This document shows, piece after piece, positions 46,905 through 55,765 of a stretch of 64,000 nucleotides of DNA; positions within the stretch are counted from its first letter, which is position 1, and each line of letters opens with the position of its first letter. Origin of the DNA: Gemmatimonadetes bacterium T265 (GTDB taxonomy: Bacteria > Gemmatimonadota > Gemmatimonadetes > Gemmatimonadales > Gemmatimonadaceae); NCBI GenBank assembly GCA_019973575.1, contig BPUI01000002.1, positions 434,001 through 498,000 on the forward strand, given 5' to 3'. A model generated the notes under the pieces. That model saw only the letters and a program-made list of their open reading frames with translations. It had not been told where the DNA came from and did not search any database. Both the position numbers and the translations under genes were made by a program.

Positions 46905-47992
46905 AGCGCGAGGTGCGCGTCGACGCGCGCGTCGAGCGAGAACCGCCGCGCGGCCGCAGCGCGCGCCGCCCCGGCGTCCGGATCGCCGGCGAGGGCGACG
47001 CCGCGCCGGATCCCGTCGGCGAGCGCCCGCGGGTCCTCGGGCGGCACCACCACGCCCGCGAGCGGGTCCGTGAGCACCTGCGGTACGGCGCCGACACGCG
47101 TCGAGACCACGGGGAGGTCGTGGTCGAGCGCTTCGAGTAGCACGTTGGGTAACCCCTCGCTCCGCGACGGGATCACGAGGCAGGTGAGCTGCTGGTACGC
47201 CTGTGCGACGTTCCGCACCGCGCCGACGAACGCGACGCGGTCGTCGAGCCCGAGCGCCCGCGCTCGCGCGGTCAACGCCGCGCGGTCCGGCCCGTCGCCG
47301 ACCACGGCCGCGCGGAACGGCACGCCGTCCTCCGCGAGGTGCGCGCACGCGTCGAGGAACACGTCCACGCCCTTTTCCGATGACAGCCGCCCCACGACGC
47401 CGAGCATCGGCACGTCGGGCGCGGGGGGCGGCGCGAACGCGCCCGCGAGGTCGACGGCCGGCGCGTCGCCGGCCGCCGGGAGTTGGGCGACCGCGTTGTA
47501 GACGACGCGCACCCGATCGCCCATGTGGGCGAACCCGTCGCGGTGCAGCGGCGACATCACCGCGAGGCGGTCGGCGCGCTGCATCACGCGGCGATCGAGC
47601 CAGTGGTACGCCCGGACCTTGAGGTTCTCGGTCGTGCTGCCGTGGAAGAAGGCGATCCACTTCCACCGCGGGTTGCCGACGGCGCGGAGCGTTGCGGCGA
47701 CGGTGCCGGGTTTGTACCCGTGCGTCTCGACGACGTCCGGGTCGAACGCTTCGAGTTCCGCCGCGGTCCGTCGCAGGATCCCGACGTCCATCGCACGCCG
47801 CTCGGGGACGACGACGTGGTCCGCACCGAGCTCGGCGAGGTACGACGCGTACGGCGCGGGCCGGCGTCCCGCCCGGTGGAAGACGACGACGCGGTGGGCG
47901 ACCCCGCGCTCGCGTAAGGCCGGACCCATGGGGGCCAGCTGGCGCCCGGCCCCGAGGACGTCGTACGTGTCGATGAGGGCGGCGACGCGCAA
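46844..47992 (-). CDS. GT4 family glycosyltransferase
   Basis: 382 aa if it starts at the TTG at 47992; no ATG/GTG is well placed, and the frame is open further upstream into the sugar-transferase gene, so the start is uncertain. GT-B fold: RVAALIDTYDVLGAGRQLAPMGPALRERG, VETHGYKPGTVAATLRAV, FFHGSTTENLKVRAYHWLDRRVMQRADRLAVMSP, VYNAV, LGVVGRLSSEKGVDVFLDACAHL, and PSRSEGLPNVLLEALDHDLPVVSTRVGAVPQVL. It overlaps the end of the plus-strand epimerase by 61 bases. Follows the initiating sugar transferase by 20 bases. Confidence 0.87.
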   Translation of the reverse strand: MRVAALIDTYDVLGAGRQLAPMGPALRERGVAHRVVVFHRAGRRPAPYASYLAELGADHVVVPERRAMDVGILRRTAAELEAFDPDVVETHGYKPGTVAATLRAVGNPRWKWIAFFHGSTTENLKVRAYHWLDRRVMQRADRLAVMSPLHRDGFAHMGDRVRVVYNAVAQLPAAGDAPAVDLAGAFAPPPAPDVPMLGVVGRLSSEKGVDVFLDACAHLAEDGVPFRAAVVGDGPDRAALTARARALGLDDRVAFVGAVRNVAQAYQQLTCLVIPSRSEGLPNVLLEALDHDLPVVSTRVGAVPQVLTDPLAGVVVPPEDPRALADGIRRGVALAGDPDAGAARAAAARRFSLDARVDAHLALYTELTAAARAGRVSLGVAP

Positions 47993-48012
47993 CGCGCGCC
48001 CCGCCTCGCGGC

Positions 48013-48906
48013 TCAGTGCGCGCCCTTGCGGAAGATCATCACCGGGAGCGTCATGCACATGATCCGCACGTCGAACCAAATGCTCTGCCGGCCGATGTAG
48101 TCCAGGTCGTACCGGACCTTTTCCTTGACGTCCTCGAGACACGAATCGTAGCTGTGGTTGATTTGCGCCCAGCCGGTGATTCCGGGCCGGACACGCAGCC
48201 GCTGCGTGTACTCGGGAATGTCGGCACGAAGTCGCACGACGATGCTCGGGCGCTCCGGGCGTGGTCCGACGATGTTCATCTCGCCGCGCAGCACGTTGAT
48301 GAGCTGCGGAATCTCGTCGAGCCGCGTCTTTCGTAAGACGGCGCCGATCGGGGTCACGCGCGCGTCCTGCTTGGTCGCCCAGACCGCCTGGCCGTTGGCC
48401 TCGGCGTTCACGCGCATCGAGCGGAACTTGAGGATCGTGAATGGCTGACCGCCGAGGTCCTCGATGCGGCGTTCGCCGGGGGCAGCGCCGGCCGGCCGCC
48501 GCCAACGCCGGTCGAGTCCGACCCGCGTCTGCGTGTAGAACACCGGGCCCGGCGAGGACACCTTGACCGCGAAGGCCACGAGGACGCAAATCGGCGCGAG
48601 GATGAGCAGCGCGACCGCGGCGATCACGATGTTCATCGCGCGCGTCACCCACTCGAGTCGCTCCGCGGGCGTGACGCCGAGTTCATCCATCGGCCCCGGG
48701 GCCGGCGTGCTGATGGCGCCCACGCCCACGTGCGGCCACGGCGCGACGGCGATCTCCCCCGTCGACGCGAGGGCGGCCCGTCCGAGCCCGTGATGGGCGC
48801 TCAGCGGAGTGCTCGCGCCCGGACCAAGCCCGCGGTTCCCGTCGGGAACGAGCAGGCCCGGGTGTAGGCTCGGCAGCGCGCGCGAGGCGGCGTCGTGGTG
48901 CAGCAC
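48013..48906 (-). CDS. Initiating sugar transferase (WcaJ/ExoY type)
   Basis: 297 aa. A polar N-terminal stretch of about 80 residues, one membrane hairpin helix (MNIVIAAVALLILAPICVLVAFAVKV, about 90-115), then the bacterial sugar transferase domain: SPGPVFYTQTRVG, FTILKFRSMR, TPIGAVLRKTRLDEIPQLINVLRGEMNIVGPRPERP (catalytic Asp-Glu and PRP motif) and the C-terminal RPGITGWAQINHSY. These enzymes attach the first sugar-phosphate to undecaprenyl phosphate at the inner membrane. It lacks the extra N-terminal helices of full-size WbaP. Located between the Wza-like gene (18 bases) and a GT4 gene (20 bases). Confidence 0.94.
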   Translation of the reverse strand: MLHHDAASRALPSLHPGLLVPDGNRGLGPGASTPLSAHHGLGRAALASTGEIAVAPWPHVGVGAISTPAPGPMDELGVTPAERLEWVTRAMNIVIAAVALLILAPICVLVAFAVKVSSPGPVFYTQTRVGLDRRWRRPAGAAPGERRIEDLGGQPFTILKFRSMRVNAEANGQAVWATKQDARVTPIGAVLRKTRLDEIPQLINVLRGEMNIVGPRPERPSIVVRLRADIPEYTQRLRVRPGITGWAQINHSYDSCLEDVKEKVRYDLDYIGRQSIWFDVRIMCMTLPVMIFRKGAH

Positions 48907-48924
48907 GGCGTTGGGTACGTGCGG

Positions 48925-49854
48925 TCAGTTCGAGTTATAGAGCGACCGAATGAGTGCGAGCAGGCCGGTGATGGCCGTCACGCCCCAGAAGATCGTCTGC
49001 ACACTCGGGAAGCTGCTCTGCTTCGGCTCCTCGATCCGCACCTCGTCGCCCGAGCGGATGCCGAGGTCGTCGAGCGTGCGCCCGTCGCGGATCGCGGTCT
49101 GGACCTGTTTGGTGTCGTACAGCCGCTTGGTCCCGCGCATCACGGTGATGCGCCCCTTCTTCTGGCTCGCGGCGCCCGGGCCGCCGGCGAGCGTGATCGC
49201 GTCCGTCAGCTGCCGATCGGCGTCGACCACGTAGTAGCCGGGCCGCGGCACCGAGCCGGTGATCGACAGACGCGTGAGCGGCACCACGCGCAAGCGCGGG
49301 TCGCGCACGTACGTGCGCTCGTACGCTTCGACCGCCGTGGGAAGTTCGGCACGCAGCACGCCGCGCAGCGATCCGTCGGGCCACGCGTTGAGCGAGTAGA
49401 CGGGTCCGGACACCCCGTCGCGCACGACCACGGTGTCGCCGGCCGTCGGACGGTCGGACACCGTCCGCGCGAGCAGCAAATCCTGCACGAGGAAGCGGTC
49501 GCCCGGACGGAAGTCGCCGTTCGTGAGGCGGTTCCGGATCTCGTCGATTTCGTCGCGGCGCGCGCGACCGGCCGTGCTCGTGGTGTCGAACCGCGCGAGC
49601 GAATCGCGACGCGCCGTCAGCTGCGCGCGCGTCGCGTCCGGCGTGTAGGCGGTCACCAGCGTCGGGACCGCGAGCGGCGTGACGCCCGACGTCGGCTGCG
49701 GGGCGTTCGACGTCGTCTGCGGCGCCGTCGCATTCGCCGCCGGCGTTGCCGGCACTTGCGCGGCCACCGCGCCGAGTGGGGCGAGCAGCGCGACGCAGAA
49801 CCCGGTTCGCGTCCGGCGGGCGAACGAGCGGCGGAGCACAGAGTGAGGCGTCAT
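48925..49854 (-). CDS. Polysaccharide export protein with SLBB domains (Wza-like)
   Basis: 309 aa from the ATG at 49854. A signal peptide (basic start, hydrophobic VALLAPLGAVAAQ) is followed by a Thr/Pro/Ala-rich linker. A polysaccharide-export type region starts near FRPGDRFLVQDL, and an SLBB domain near LSITGSVPRPGYYVVDADRQLTDAITLAGGPG. A predicted C-terminal membrane helix (IFWGVTAITGLLALIRSLY) ends the protein, unlike outer-membrane Wza, so it may span or anchor in a membrane differently. Its partner BY-kinase gene is 201 bases upstream on the same strand. Confidence 0.87.
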   Translation of the reverse strand: MTPHSVLRRSFARRTRTGFCVALLAPLGAVAAQVPATPAANATAPQTTSNAPQPTSGVTPLAVPTLVTAYTPDATRAQLTARRDSLARFDTTSTAGRARRDEIDEIRNRLTNGDFRPGDRFLVQDLLLARTVSDRPTAGDTVVVRDGVSGPVYSLNAWPDGSLRGVLRAELPTAVEAYERTYVRDPRLRVVPLTRLSITGSVPRPGYYVVDADRQLTDAITLAGGPGAASQKKGRITVMRGTKRLYDTKQVQTAIRDGRTLDDLGIRSGDEVRIEEPKQSSFPSVQTIFWGVTAITGLLALIRSLYNSN

Positions 49855-50012
49855 GGAGTCGAATGGGGTGAGGCCGGGCGGGTGGTCGGCGCCGGTGGTC
49901 ACCGCCATCTATCGTACTGCCGTAGGTGCCACTCGGCAATGAATGTCGGCACCGTGCGTCGAAAAAGAAGCGTCACGAACGTGATGAGTTCCGTCCGCGA
50001 CGCGCGTCACAC

Positions 50013-50042
50013 CCGGGGCGGAGCGTTAGTGCTACGCCCCGG
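50013..50042 (-). terminator. Hairpin downstream of the BY-kinase gene
   Basis: CCGGGGCG (50013-50020) pairs with CGCCCCGG (50035-50042), with a partly paired 14-base loop, just past the kinase stop at 50056. No T tract. A spacer of about 200 bases then leads to the Wza-like gene, which probably has its own promoter. Confidence 0.5.
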
Positions 50043-50055
50043 CGTGAGAAGGCGC

Positions 50056-52554
50056 CTACTCGCGCGTCGCCACGAGACGCGCGGGTAGGCGCGTGGACTC
50101 GCTCTCGTCCGACAGCAGCGGCTGCCGCGGCCCGTCGTCGACGGCGGCGTAGTCAGGGTCATACGAGTAGTACTCGTACATGCTCGCGTCGGTCGCGACG
50201 CCGTTGAGGATCGCGCCCGGGATCGCGATCGGCAGGTGCTCGAGGATCTTCAGCTTCGCCTTCGCGAGCCGCACGTCGGTGACGCCGCGCCGCAGGACGA
50301 CGGCGAGCTGTCCGCACGCGGCGCCGACCGAGTACGCGTCCGTGCCGGCGCCTAATGGGGGCGTATCGACAATAATCGCGTCGTGCTCCGCGCCGAGCGC
50401 GGCCAGAAGCTGCGGGAGCCGCGCGGTGGCGAGCAGTTCGGGGGCGCGGCGGTGGCGCTGGCCGGCGGGGACGACCCAGAGGTTCTCGTGGTGCGTCGGG
50501 TGCAGGACCTCGGACAGCAGGCTCGTGCCTTCGAGGTACTCGACGAGTCCGGGCGAGGCCGGCAGGTCGAACGTGCCGTGGAGTTGTCCGCGGCGCACGT
50601 CGGCGTCGACGAGCACCGTCCGCCACCCGCCCTGCGCGAAGGCGAGCGCGAGATTACTGGCGACCAGCGACTTGCCATCGCCCGCGCCGGGGCTCGTGAT
50701 GCCGAGCGCGACGGGCTGGTTGGGCGGGGCGGCGTAGCGCACGTTGAGCCGGAGGGCGCGGAACGCCTCGACGATCTGCGCCGCGCGCTCGGCCGACTGG
50801 CGGCCGCGGCCCTCGTCGATGCGGGGCACGACGCCGAGCACCGACAGGCCGAGCTCCTTCGTCACCTGGTCCGGGTAGCGGAACCGGCGGTCGAGCAGGT
50901 CGAGCAGGATCGCGAGCGCGACGCCGAGCGCGAGGCCCGCCGCCGTGGCGACGCCGATGATCCGGACGGTCGTGTTGTTAGACGGCTGAAGCGGCGTGAC
51001 CGCGGAGTCCAGCACCTTCACGTCGGGCACCGACGCCTGTTGCGCGAGGCTCGCGCTCGCGTAGTCGCCCCGAAGCCGCGAGTAGATCTCACCCTGCACC
51101 GAGACCTCGCGCTGAAGCGCGGTCTGCTCCGTAGTGCGTTGCGGGATCGCTTCGAGTTCGCGCGTCGCGTCGCCGAGCTGACCCCGGATATTCGTCTCGC
51201 GCTCTTTGAGCGTGCCGATGAACGCCAGATTCTGCCGTAGCACGTTCTGACGCGCGGCGTTGAGCTGGATGCGCAGCTGCTGGGTGGTCGGTTCGGAATC
51301 GGTGAAGGTGACGCGCCACTTCTCGAGCTTGCTTTGCTGGTCGTTGTAGTCGGCGATCGCGGTGCGGAGCGGGGTGGCACCGGGGTCGCGTGCGACGGTC
51401 GTCACCGAGTTGATGGCGTCGACGGGGAGCGGGCCGCCGCTGCGGATGGACTGCGCGATGCGCTCCAACTGCTCGCGGTCGCGTCGGATCTGGTCGTAGT
51501 CGAGCTTGCGGATGCCGTAGTTGGTGATGACCGGATCGCTCGTGACCGTGCCGACGCCGGCGTCGACGCCCGCCGCGGCCGGCGGCGCGACGGTGACGCC
51601 CTCAGACGGCTTGGTGATCGCGCCGACGCGGAACTGTTCGAGCCGGCGTTCGGCCTCCTCGAGCTTCTGCCGCGCGGCTTCGAGCTGCGTGGCGAGGGTG
51701 GTCGACTGCTGGTTGAGCTCGCGCTTCTTGAGGTCGGTCGCGACGGTCACGAACTGGTCGAGCATCGCGTTCAGCGTCGCCGCCGGACGCTGCGCGGCCG
51801 TCCCGCTGAGGCGGAGGTAGATGATCGGGCTACGCTCGTTCGCCAGGACGCTCAACCGGCGGATGACGTCGGTCGTCGCCTCTCGGGGCGTGACGACGTT
51901 GAACTTGATCGTGGCCTTGTTGTGGAGCAGCCGCGCGGGCGGCACCCAGGCGAAACCCGCCCGCCGCCCGATCGAGTCCCCGACGACCCCCGACTCGGTG
52001 ATGGCGCCGACTTGGTCGGTCAACGTCCAGCGCCCGCCGTCGACCTTGAGCGTGTAGTCGCCGGGGTAAAAACGTGCCTTCGAACGGTCGATCGTAAAGT
52101 TCTGGAAGAGCACCGAGTCGGCGGCGTGCTCGGGGCGGAGATACAGCGCGAGCCGGATGACGACGGGATCCGCGATTGCCGGCGCTTTGAGCAGATCGCT
52201 CCACCCCTGGATCTGCGTCAGGTTTCCGCCGCGTGCTGCGCTGCCAGTGCCGCCCGTCTGCTGCGAGGGCGTCGTAAAGATGTCGGCATTCACGTCGTAT
52301 TGCGGGTCGACGAAACGTCCCGCAATTACGCCGCCGAGGACGCCGAGCGCCGTCGTCGCAACGATGATCCACTTGAACCGTTGCAGCGCGCTTGCGATGC
52401 GGCCGATCGAGATGGCCGTGCCGGGCGCCGCTTCGCCCTCGGGGGCCGGACCGTAGCCGGCCGCAGAATCGTAAGGCGCGAGGCCGGCGGCCTCGGCGGG
52501 GACGGGCAGCGACGGCTCGCCGCCGACCGGCACGGGCGTCAGGTTCGCAGACAT
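50056..52554 (-). CDS. Wzc-type BY-kinase / chain-length regulator
   Basis: 832 aa. N-terminal Wzz part with membrane helices at about 63-80 and 530-553; a long periplasmic coiled-coil region between them (QLEAARQKLEEAERRLEQF and neighbours). The cytoplasmic kinase domain has Walker A SPGAGDGKSL (621-630), Walker A' VLVDADVRRG and IIVDTPPLG. A tyrosine cluster (YEYYSYDPDY) near the C-terminus is the autophosphorylation tail. It controls polymer length and secretion with a Wza-type partner. Presence next to an ABC-type exporter region is unusual. Its promoter is in the 369-base spacer to the right. Confidence 0.93.
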   Translation of the reverse strand: MSANLTPVPVGGEPSLPVPAEAAGLAPYDSAAGYGPAPEGEAAPGTAISIGRIASALQRFKWIIVATTALGVLGGVIAGRFVDPQYDVNADIFTTPSQQTGGTGSAARGGNLTQIQGWSDLLKAPAIADPVVIRLALYLRPEHAADSVLFQNFTIDRSKARFYPGDYTLKVDGGRWTLTDQVGAITESGVVGDSIGRRAGFAWVPPARLLHNKATIKFNVVTPREATTDVIRRLSVLANERSPIIYLRLSGTAAQRPAATLNAMLDQFVTVATDLKKRELNQQSTTLATQLEAARQKLEEAERRLEQFRVGAITKPSEGVTVAPPAAAGVDAGVGTVTSDPVITNYGIRKLDYDQIRRDREQLERIAQSIRSGGPLPVDAINSVTTVARDPGATPLRTAIADYNDQQSKLEKWRVTFTDSEPTTQQLRIQLNAARQNVLRQNLAFIGTLKERETNIRGQLGDATRELEAIPQRTTEQTALQREVSVQGEIYSRLRGDYASASLAQQASVPDVKVLDSAVTPLQPSNNTTVRIIGVATAAGLALGVALAILLDLLDRRFRYPDQVTKELGLSVLGVVPRIDEGRGRQSAERAAQIVEAFRALRLNVRYAAPPNQPVALGITSPGAGDGKSLVASNLALAFAQGGWRTVLVDADVRRGQLHGTFDLPASPGLVEYLEGTSLLSEVLHPTHHENLWVVPAGQRHRRAPELLATARLPQLLAALGAEHDAIIVDTPPLGAGTDAYSVGAACGQLAVVLRRGVTDVRLAKAKLKILEHLPIAIPGAILNGVATDASMYEYYSYDPDYAAVDDGPRQPLLSDESESTRLPARLVATRE

Positions 52555-52923
52555 CTAGAGGGGAAGCGCGGAGGAACGGCGGTGTGGGCCGTAGGAGAGG
52601 CAGTCGGGAACGAGTGTCGACCCGATCGGGCGCCCGCCGTAGCGCCAGTGCAGCACCGTCGTCAGGTGTGGCGTGCGTCGCTCAAGCTGACATCGCGCCC
52701 GACCGACACCACTGCATGCGCCACCGTCGCAGTCACAGTCGTGACCGCGCCGTGGCGCCGCCGTGCGTTGGCATACGGGACGACGTCGGTCACGTACCCC
52801 GTTCGGCGGAAAAAAGTCTCGCCGCGCGTGCTTGTCGAGAGCTGGCGAGGTTCGTAGCCCCCGTGCTTCGCCCCTGTGTTCGTCGGCGCCTCCCCCCCGC
52901 GCCGGACCCCGCGTCCCCCTCCC
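52555..52923. other. 369-base divergent spacer between the BY-kinase and response-regulator genes
   Basis: No gene seen. It should contain promoters for both directions. A T/A-richer patch (GGCGGAAAAAAGTC, about 52806-52819) lies some 105 bases before the regulator ATG. A TGGCGC...TGCG near 52752 resembles a sigma54 promoter, but the GG-GC spacing is off by one base. No strong hairpin or repeat noticed. Confidence 0.4.
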
Positions 52924-54480
52924 ATGTCCGATCCTCGCTCCGCGACCCCTTCGTCCGACTCGGCGTCGCACGGGGCCGCGCCCGCGCTTCGCATCCTCGT
53001 CGTCGACGACGACCGTACGCTCCGCGAGGGGTGTGCAAACATCCTACGCCTCGACGGGCACCACGTGGTGGCGTTCGGGCGCGGCGAGGAGGCGATCGAC
53101 GCCGCCGAGCGCCAGCACTTCGATATCGCGCTCGTCGATCTATACATGACGCCGATCAGCGGGATGGACGTGCTGCGAGCGATTACCGCGTCGAGTCGCG
53201 ATACTCTCGTGGTCGTGATGACCGGCAACCCGACGGTCGCGTCGAGCCTCGACGCGCTGCGGGCCGGCGCGTGGGACTACCTGCCGAAGCCGTTCTCCGC
53301 GTCGCACCTCCAGGTGCTCGTCGGGCGGGCGGCGCACGCGGCGCGCGGCGGGCGCGTCTCGCGCGAGCTGCGCGATGCGGGTGGGAGTGCGGCGGCGCCG
53401 GCCGCGGCGCCCGTAAGTGCCCGGGCCGCGGGTGACGCACCGACGCCCCGTGCGGGAGGGGAGGGGGACCACTCGCTCATTGGCGACTCGGCGGCGCTCC
53501 GGCAGGCGGTGGCGATGGCGCGCCGCGTGGCGCCGTCCGACGCGTCGGTGATGATCTTCGGCGAAAGCGGCACGGGGAAGGAAGTCATCGCGCACTTCAT
53601 CCACCGGCACAGCCGGCGCGCGGCGCGCAAGATGATCGCGATCAACTGCGCGGCCATCCCGGGCCCGCTGCTCGAAAGCGAGATGTTCGGGCACAAGAAG
53701 GGTGCGTTCACGGGCGCGGACCGCGACAAGGCCGGCCTGCTGGAGGCGGCCGACGGCGGGACGCTCTTCCTCGACGAACTGGGCGAGATGCCGATGCCGC
53801 TGCAGGCCAAGCTGCTGCGCGTGCTGCAGGACGGCGTCGTGCGCCGAGTCGGGAGCGAGCGGCAGGACGCGGTCGTCAACGTGCGGTTCATTGCGGCGAC
53901 CAACCGCGACCCGCACGAGGCCGTGAAGCAGGGGTTGTTGCGCGAGGACCTGTTCTACCGCCTCTGCGTCGTGCCGATCAAGCTGCCGCCGCTCCGCCAG
54001 CGCCCCGACGACGTCGCCGCGCTCGCGCAGCACTTCCTCGAGCGCTTCTGGCGCCGGCACCGCTCGGCGGGTTCCGCCCGGCCGACCTTCTCGGTGGCCG
54101 CGCTAACATTCCTGCAATCGCGGCCGTGGCGCGGCAACGTACGTGAACTGCAGAACGTCATCGAGCACGTGACCGTGGTGGCCGAGTCGGGGCGGCCGAT
54201 CGAGCCGGAGGATATTCCGCTCTACGAGGAGCAGGTTACCGACGAGGGCGCGTCGGCCGTTCCGGCCGGGCTGTACGCGGAGGCGTTCCACGCCGCGAAG
54301 GAGCAGCTGGTGACGCACTTCGAGCGCGAGTACCTCAATCGCCTGTCGAATCGCGCGGCGGGGAACATGTCGCGCGCCGCGCGGCTGGCCGGGGTCGATC
54401 GGACTACCCTGTACCGCCTGATGGAGAAGCACGGCATGCGGCGCGAGGACGCGCCGCTGATGACCGCCGTCGGGGCGTGA
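52924..54480 (+). CDS. NtrC-type sigma54-dependent response regulator
   Basis: 518 aa from the ATG at 52924. The receiver domain (22-140) has acidic residues VVDDD (27-30), phospho-acceptor Asp72 in LVDLYM, a Thr in VVMTG and Lys in YLPKPF. The AAA+ domain has Walker A GESGTGKE (213-220), the sigma54-contact loop GAFTGA (260-265), Walker B GGTLFLDELGEM and the arginine finger region LREDLFYRLCVVPI. A Fis-type helix-turn-helix is at the end (MSRAARLAGVDRTTLYRLMEKHG). Similar pairs (PrsK/PrsR) control PEP-CTERM loci elsewhere, so control of the adjacent polysaccharide genes is plausible but inferred. Confidence 0.94.
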   Translation: MSDPRSATPSSDSASHGAAPALRILVVDDDRTLREGCANILRLDGHHVVAFGRGEEAIDAAERQHFDIALVDLYMTPISGMDVLRAITASSRDTLVVVMTGNPTVASSLDALRAGAWDYLPKPFSASHLQVLVGRAAHAARGGRVSRELRDAGGSAAAPAAAPVSARAAGDAPTPRAGGEGDHSLIGDSAALRQAVAMARRVAPSDASVMIFGESGTGKEVIAHFIHRHSRRAARKMIAINCAAIPGPLLESEMFGHKKGAFTGADRDKAGLLEAADGGTLFLDELGEMPMPLQAKLLRVLQDGVVRRVGSERQDAVVNVRFIAATNRDPHEAVKQGLLREDLFYRLCVVPIKLPPLRQRPDDVAALAQHFLERFWRRHRSAGSARPTFSVAALTFLQSRPWRGNVRELQNVIEHVTVVAESGRPIEPEDIPLYEEQVTDEGASAVPAGLYAEAFHAAKEQLVTHFEREYLNRLSNRAAGNMSRAARLAGVDRTTLYRLMEKHGMRREDAPLMTAVGA

Positions 54481-54487
54481 GGCGTCG

Positions 54488-55690
54488 ATGCCGCGACGTA
54501 CGACGTCGTCCGGCCTCCGCCTGGTCCGGGGTGGCAGCGCGGTCGACGAGCCGCCCGAGCCCGCTCCTCACCCGCTAACGACGCGCGGCGCGCAGCTCCT
54601 CGCCCCGCGTGGCGCGGCGAGCGGCGCGCCGCACGTCTGGGAGGAGTTGGACCGCGCCGCGGCGTGGGTGAGCGACCATTGGGCCGGCGACGCGCGCGAG
54701 GAGGTGCGGCACGCGCTCCGGGTGCTGTGCATCGCACTCCGGAACGCGCCACGCGACCCGGGGCCCGGGGCCGCGGACGCGCTCCGGGTCAGCGATCTGC
54801 CGTGGCGGGTGCCGGTCGCGGAGCTCGCCTGCCGGCTGCGCCGCCGCCTCGTCGAGCAACTACGGAACGACGCGCTTCCCCTCGGCGCGGACGCGTCGGA
54901 GGTCGCCCTCGGGCTTGTGGCAGCGCTGGACCGGGTGGAGACGTCGGCGCGGGCCGACGGGGCGCGGTCGGTGATGGACCAACTCGGCGGCACGCACGCG
55001 TTGGAGCTGCTCGTCGAGGTCGCGCACGACATGCGCTCGCCGCTCGGCTCGATCCTCTTTCTCGTCGAGCGCTTGCGCGACGCCGGGGGGCTCGACGGCA
55101 CGCAGGCGCGGCAGCTCGGGCTCGTCTACGGCGCCGCCTTCGGGCTCAGCACGGTGGTAAGCGACGTGATGGAGCTGGCCCGCGGCGGCGACCGGCTCGC
55201 CGGTGGCGCGACCGGCGCGTTCGACGTCGCCGGCCTAGTCGAGGAGGTGCGGGCGATCGTCGCGCCGCTCGCCGAGGAGCGGGGGGTGACGCTCGCGGTG
55301 GCGGTGGGGGCGGTCGGCGTGCGGGTCGGGCGTGCGACGGCGCTGCACCGGGTGCTGCTGAACCTTGTGACGAACGCGCTCAAGTTCACGCCGGCAGGAA
55401 CCGTGCAGGTGACCGTGGAGCCCGCGCCACCGGCGGTGGGCGGGACCGACGGCGTAACGTTCGGCGTCGCGGACTCGGGACGGGGAATCCCGCCGACCGT
55501 CCTGGAGCAGGTATTCCAGGCGTTCCGGCGCGGGCCGGACATGCGGAGTCACGCGTTCTCCAGCGCGGGACTTGGACTGGCGATCTGCCAGAAGTTGGTC
55601 GCCGCCATGGGCGGCGAGTTGCAGGTAGACTCGGCCGTGGGCGAGGGGACGCGGTTCCGGTTCACGCTGGAGTTGCCGCGCAAGGTGTAA
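54488..55690 (+). CDS. Soluble histidine kinase
   Basis: 400 aa, no membrane segments. The N-terminal about 165 residues match nothing I recognise and probably sense an internal signal. H-box EVAHDMRSPLGSIL with phospho-acceptor His180; N-box LNLVTNALKF; G1 GVADSGRGIP, F-box FQAFRRG, G2 SAGLGLAICQKLV and a final GTRFRFTLEL give a complete ATPase domain. It starts 7 bases after the response-regulator stop, so they are a cognate pair. Lack of membrane helices means the signal is cytoplasmic or delivered by another protein. Confidence 0.92.
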   Translation: MPRRTTSSGLRLVRGGSAVDEPPEPAPHPLTTRGAQLLAPRGAASGAPHVWEELDRAAAWVSDHWAGDAREEVRHALRVLCIALRNAPRDPGPGAADALRVSDLPWRVPVAELACRLRRRLVEQLRNDALPLGADASEVALGLVAALDRVETSARADGARSVMDQLGGTHALELLVEVAHDMRSPLGSILFLVERLRDAGGLDGTQARQLGLVYGAAFGLSTVVSDVMELARGGDRLAGGATGAFDVAGLVEEVRAIVAPLAEERGVTLAVAVGAVGVRVGRATALHRVLLNLVTNALKFTPAGTVQVTVEPAPPAVGGTDGVTFGVADSGRGIPPTVLEQVFQAFRRGPDMRSHAFSSAGLGLAICQKLVAAMGGELQVDSAVGEGTRFRFTLELPRKV

Positions 55691-55723
55691 GGTGCGCCGA
55701 GTTCGCCAGATCGTGAGGATGGG

Positions 55724-55749
55724 TGGACCCCCGCGCAAGCCGGGGTCCA
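55724..55749 (+). terminator. Terminator after the histidine kinase
   Basis: TGGACCCC (55724-55731) pairs with GGGGTCCA (55742-55749), 10-base loop, followed by TACTTTCCCC. It separates the two-component genes from the EVE gene. Confidence 0.65.
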
Positions 55750-55765
55750 TACTTTCCCCGCGCGC

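Noticed and set aside
52745-52765. Possible sigma54 (-24/-12) promoter before the response regulator
   Set aside because: TGGCGC...TGCG has the GG and GC elements one base too close, which abolishes sigma54 recognition.
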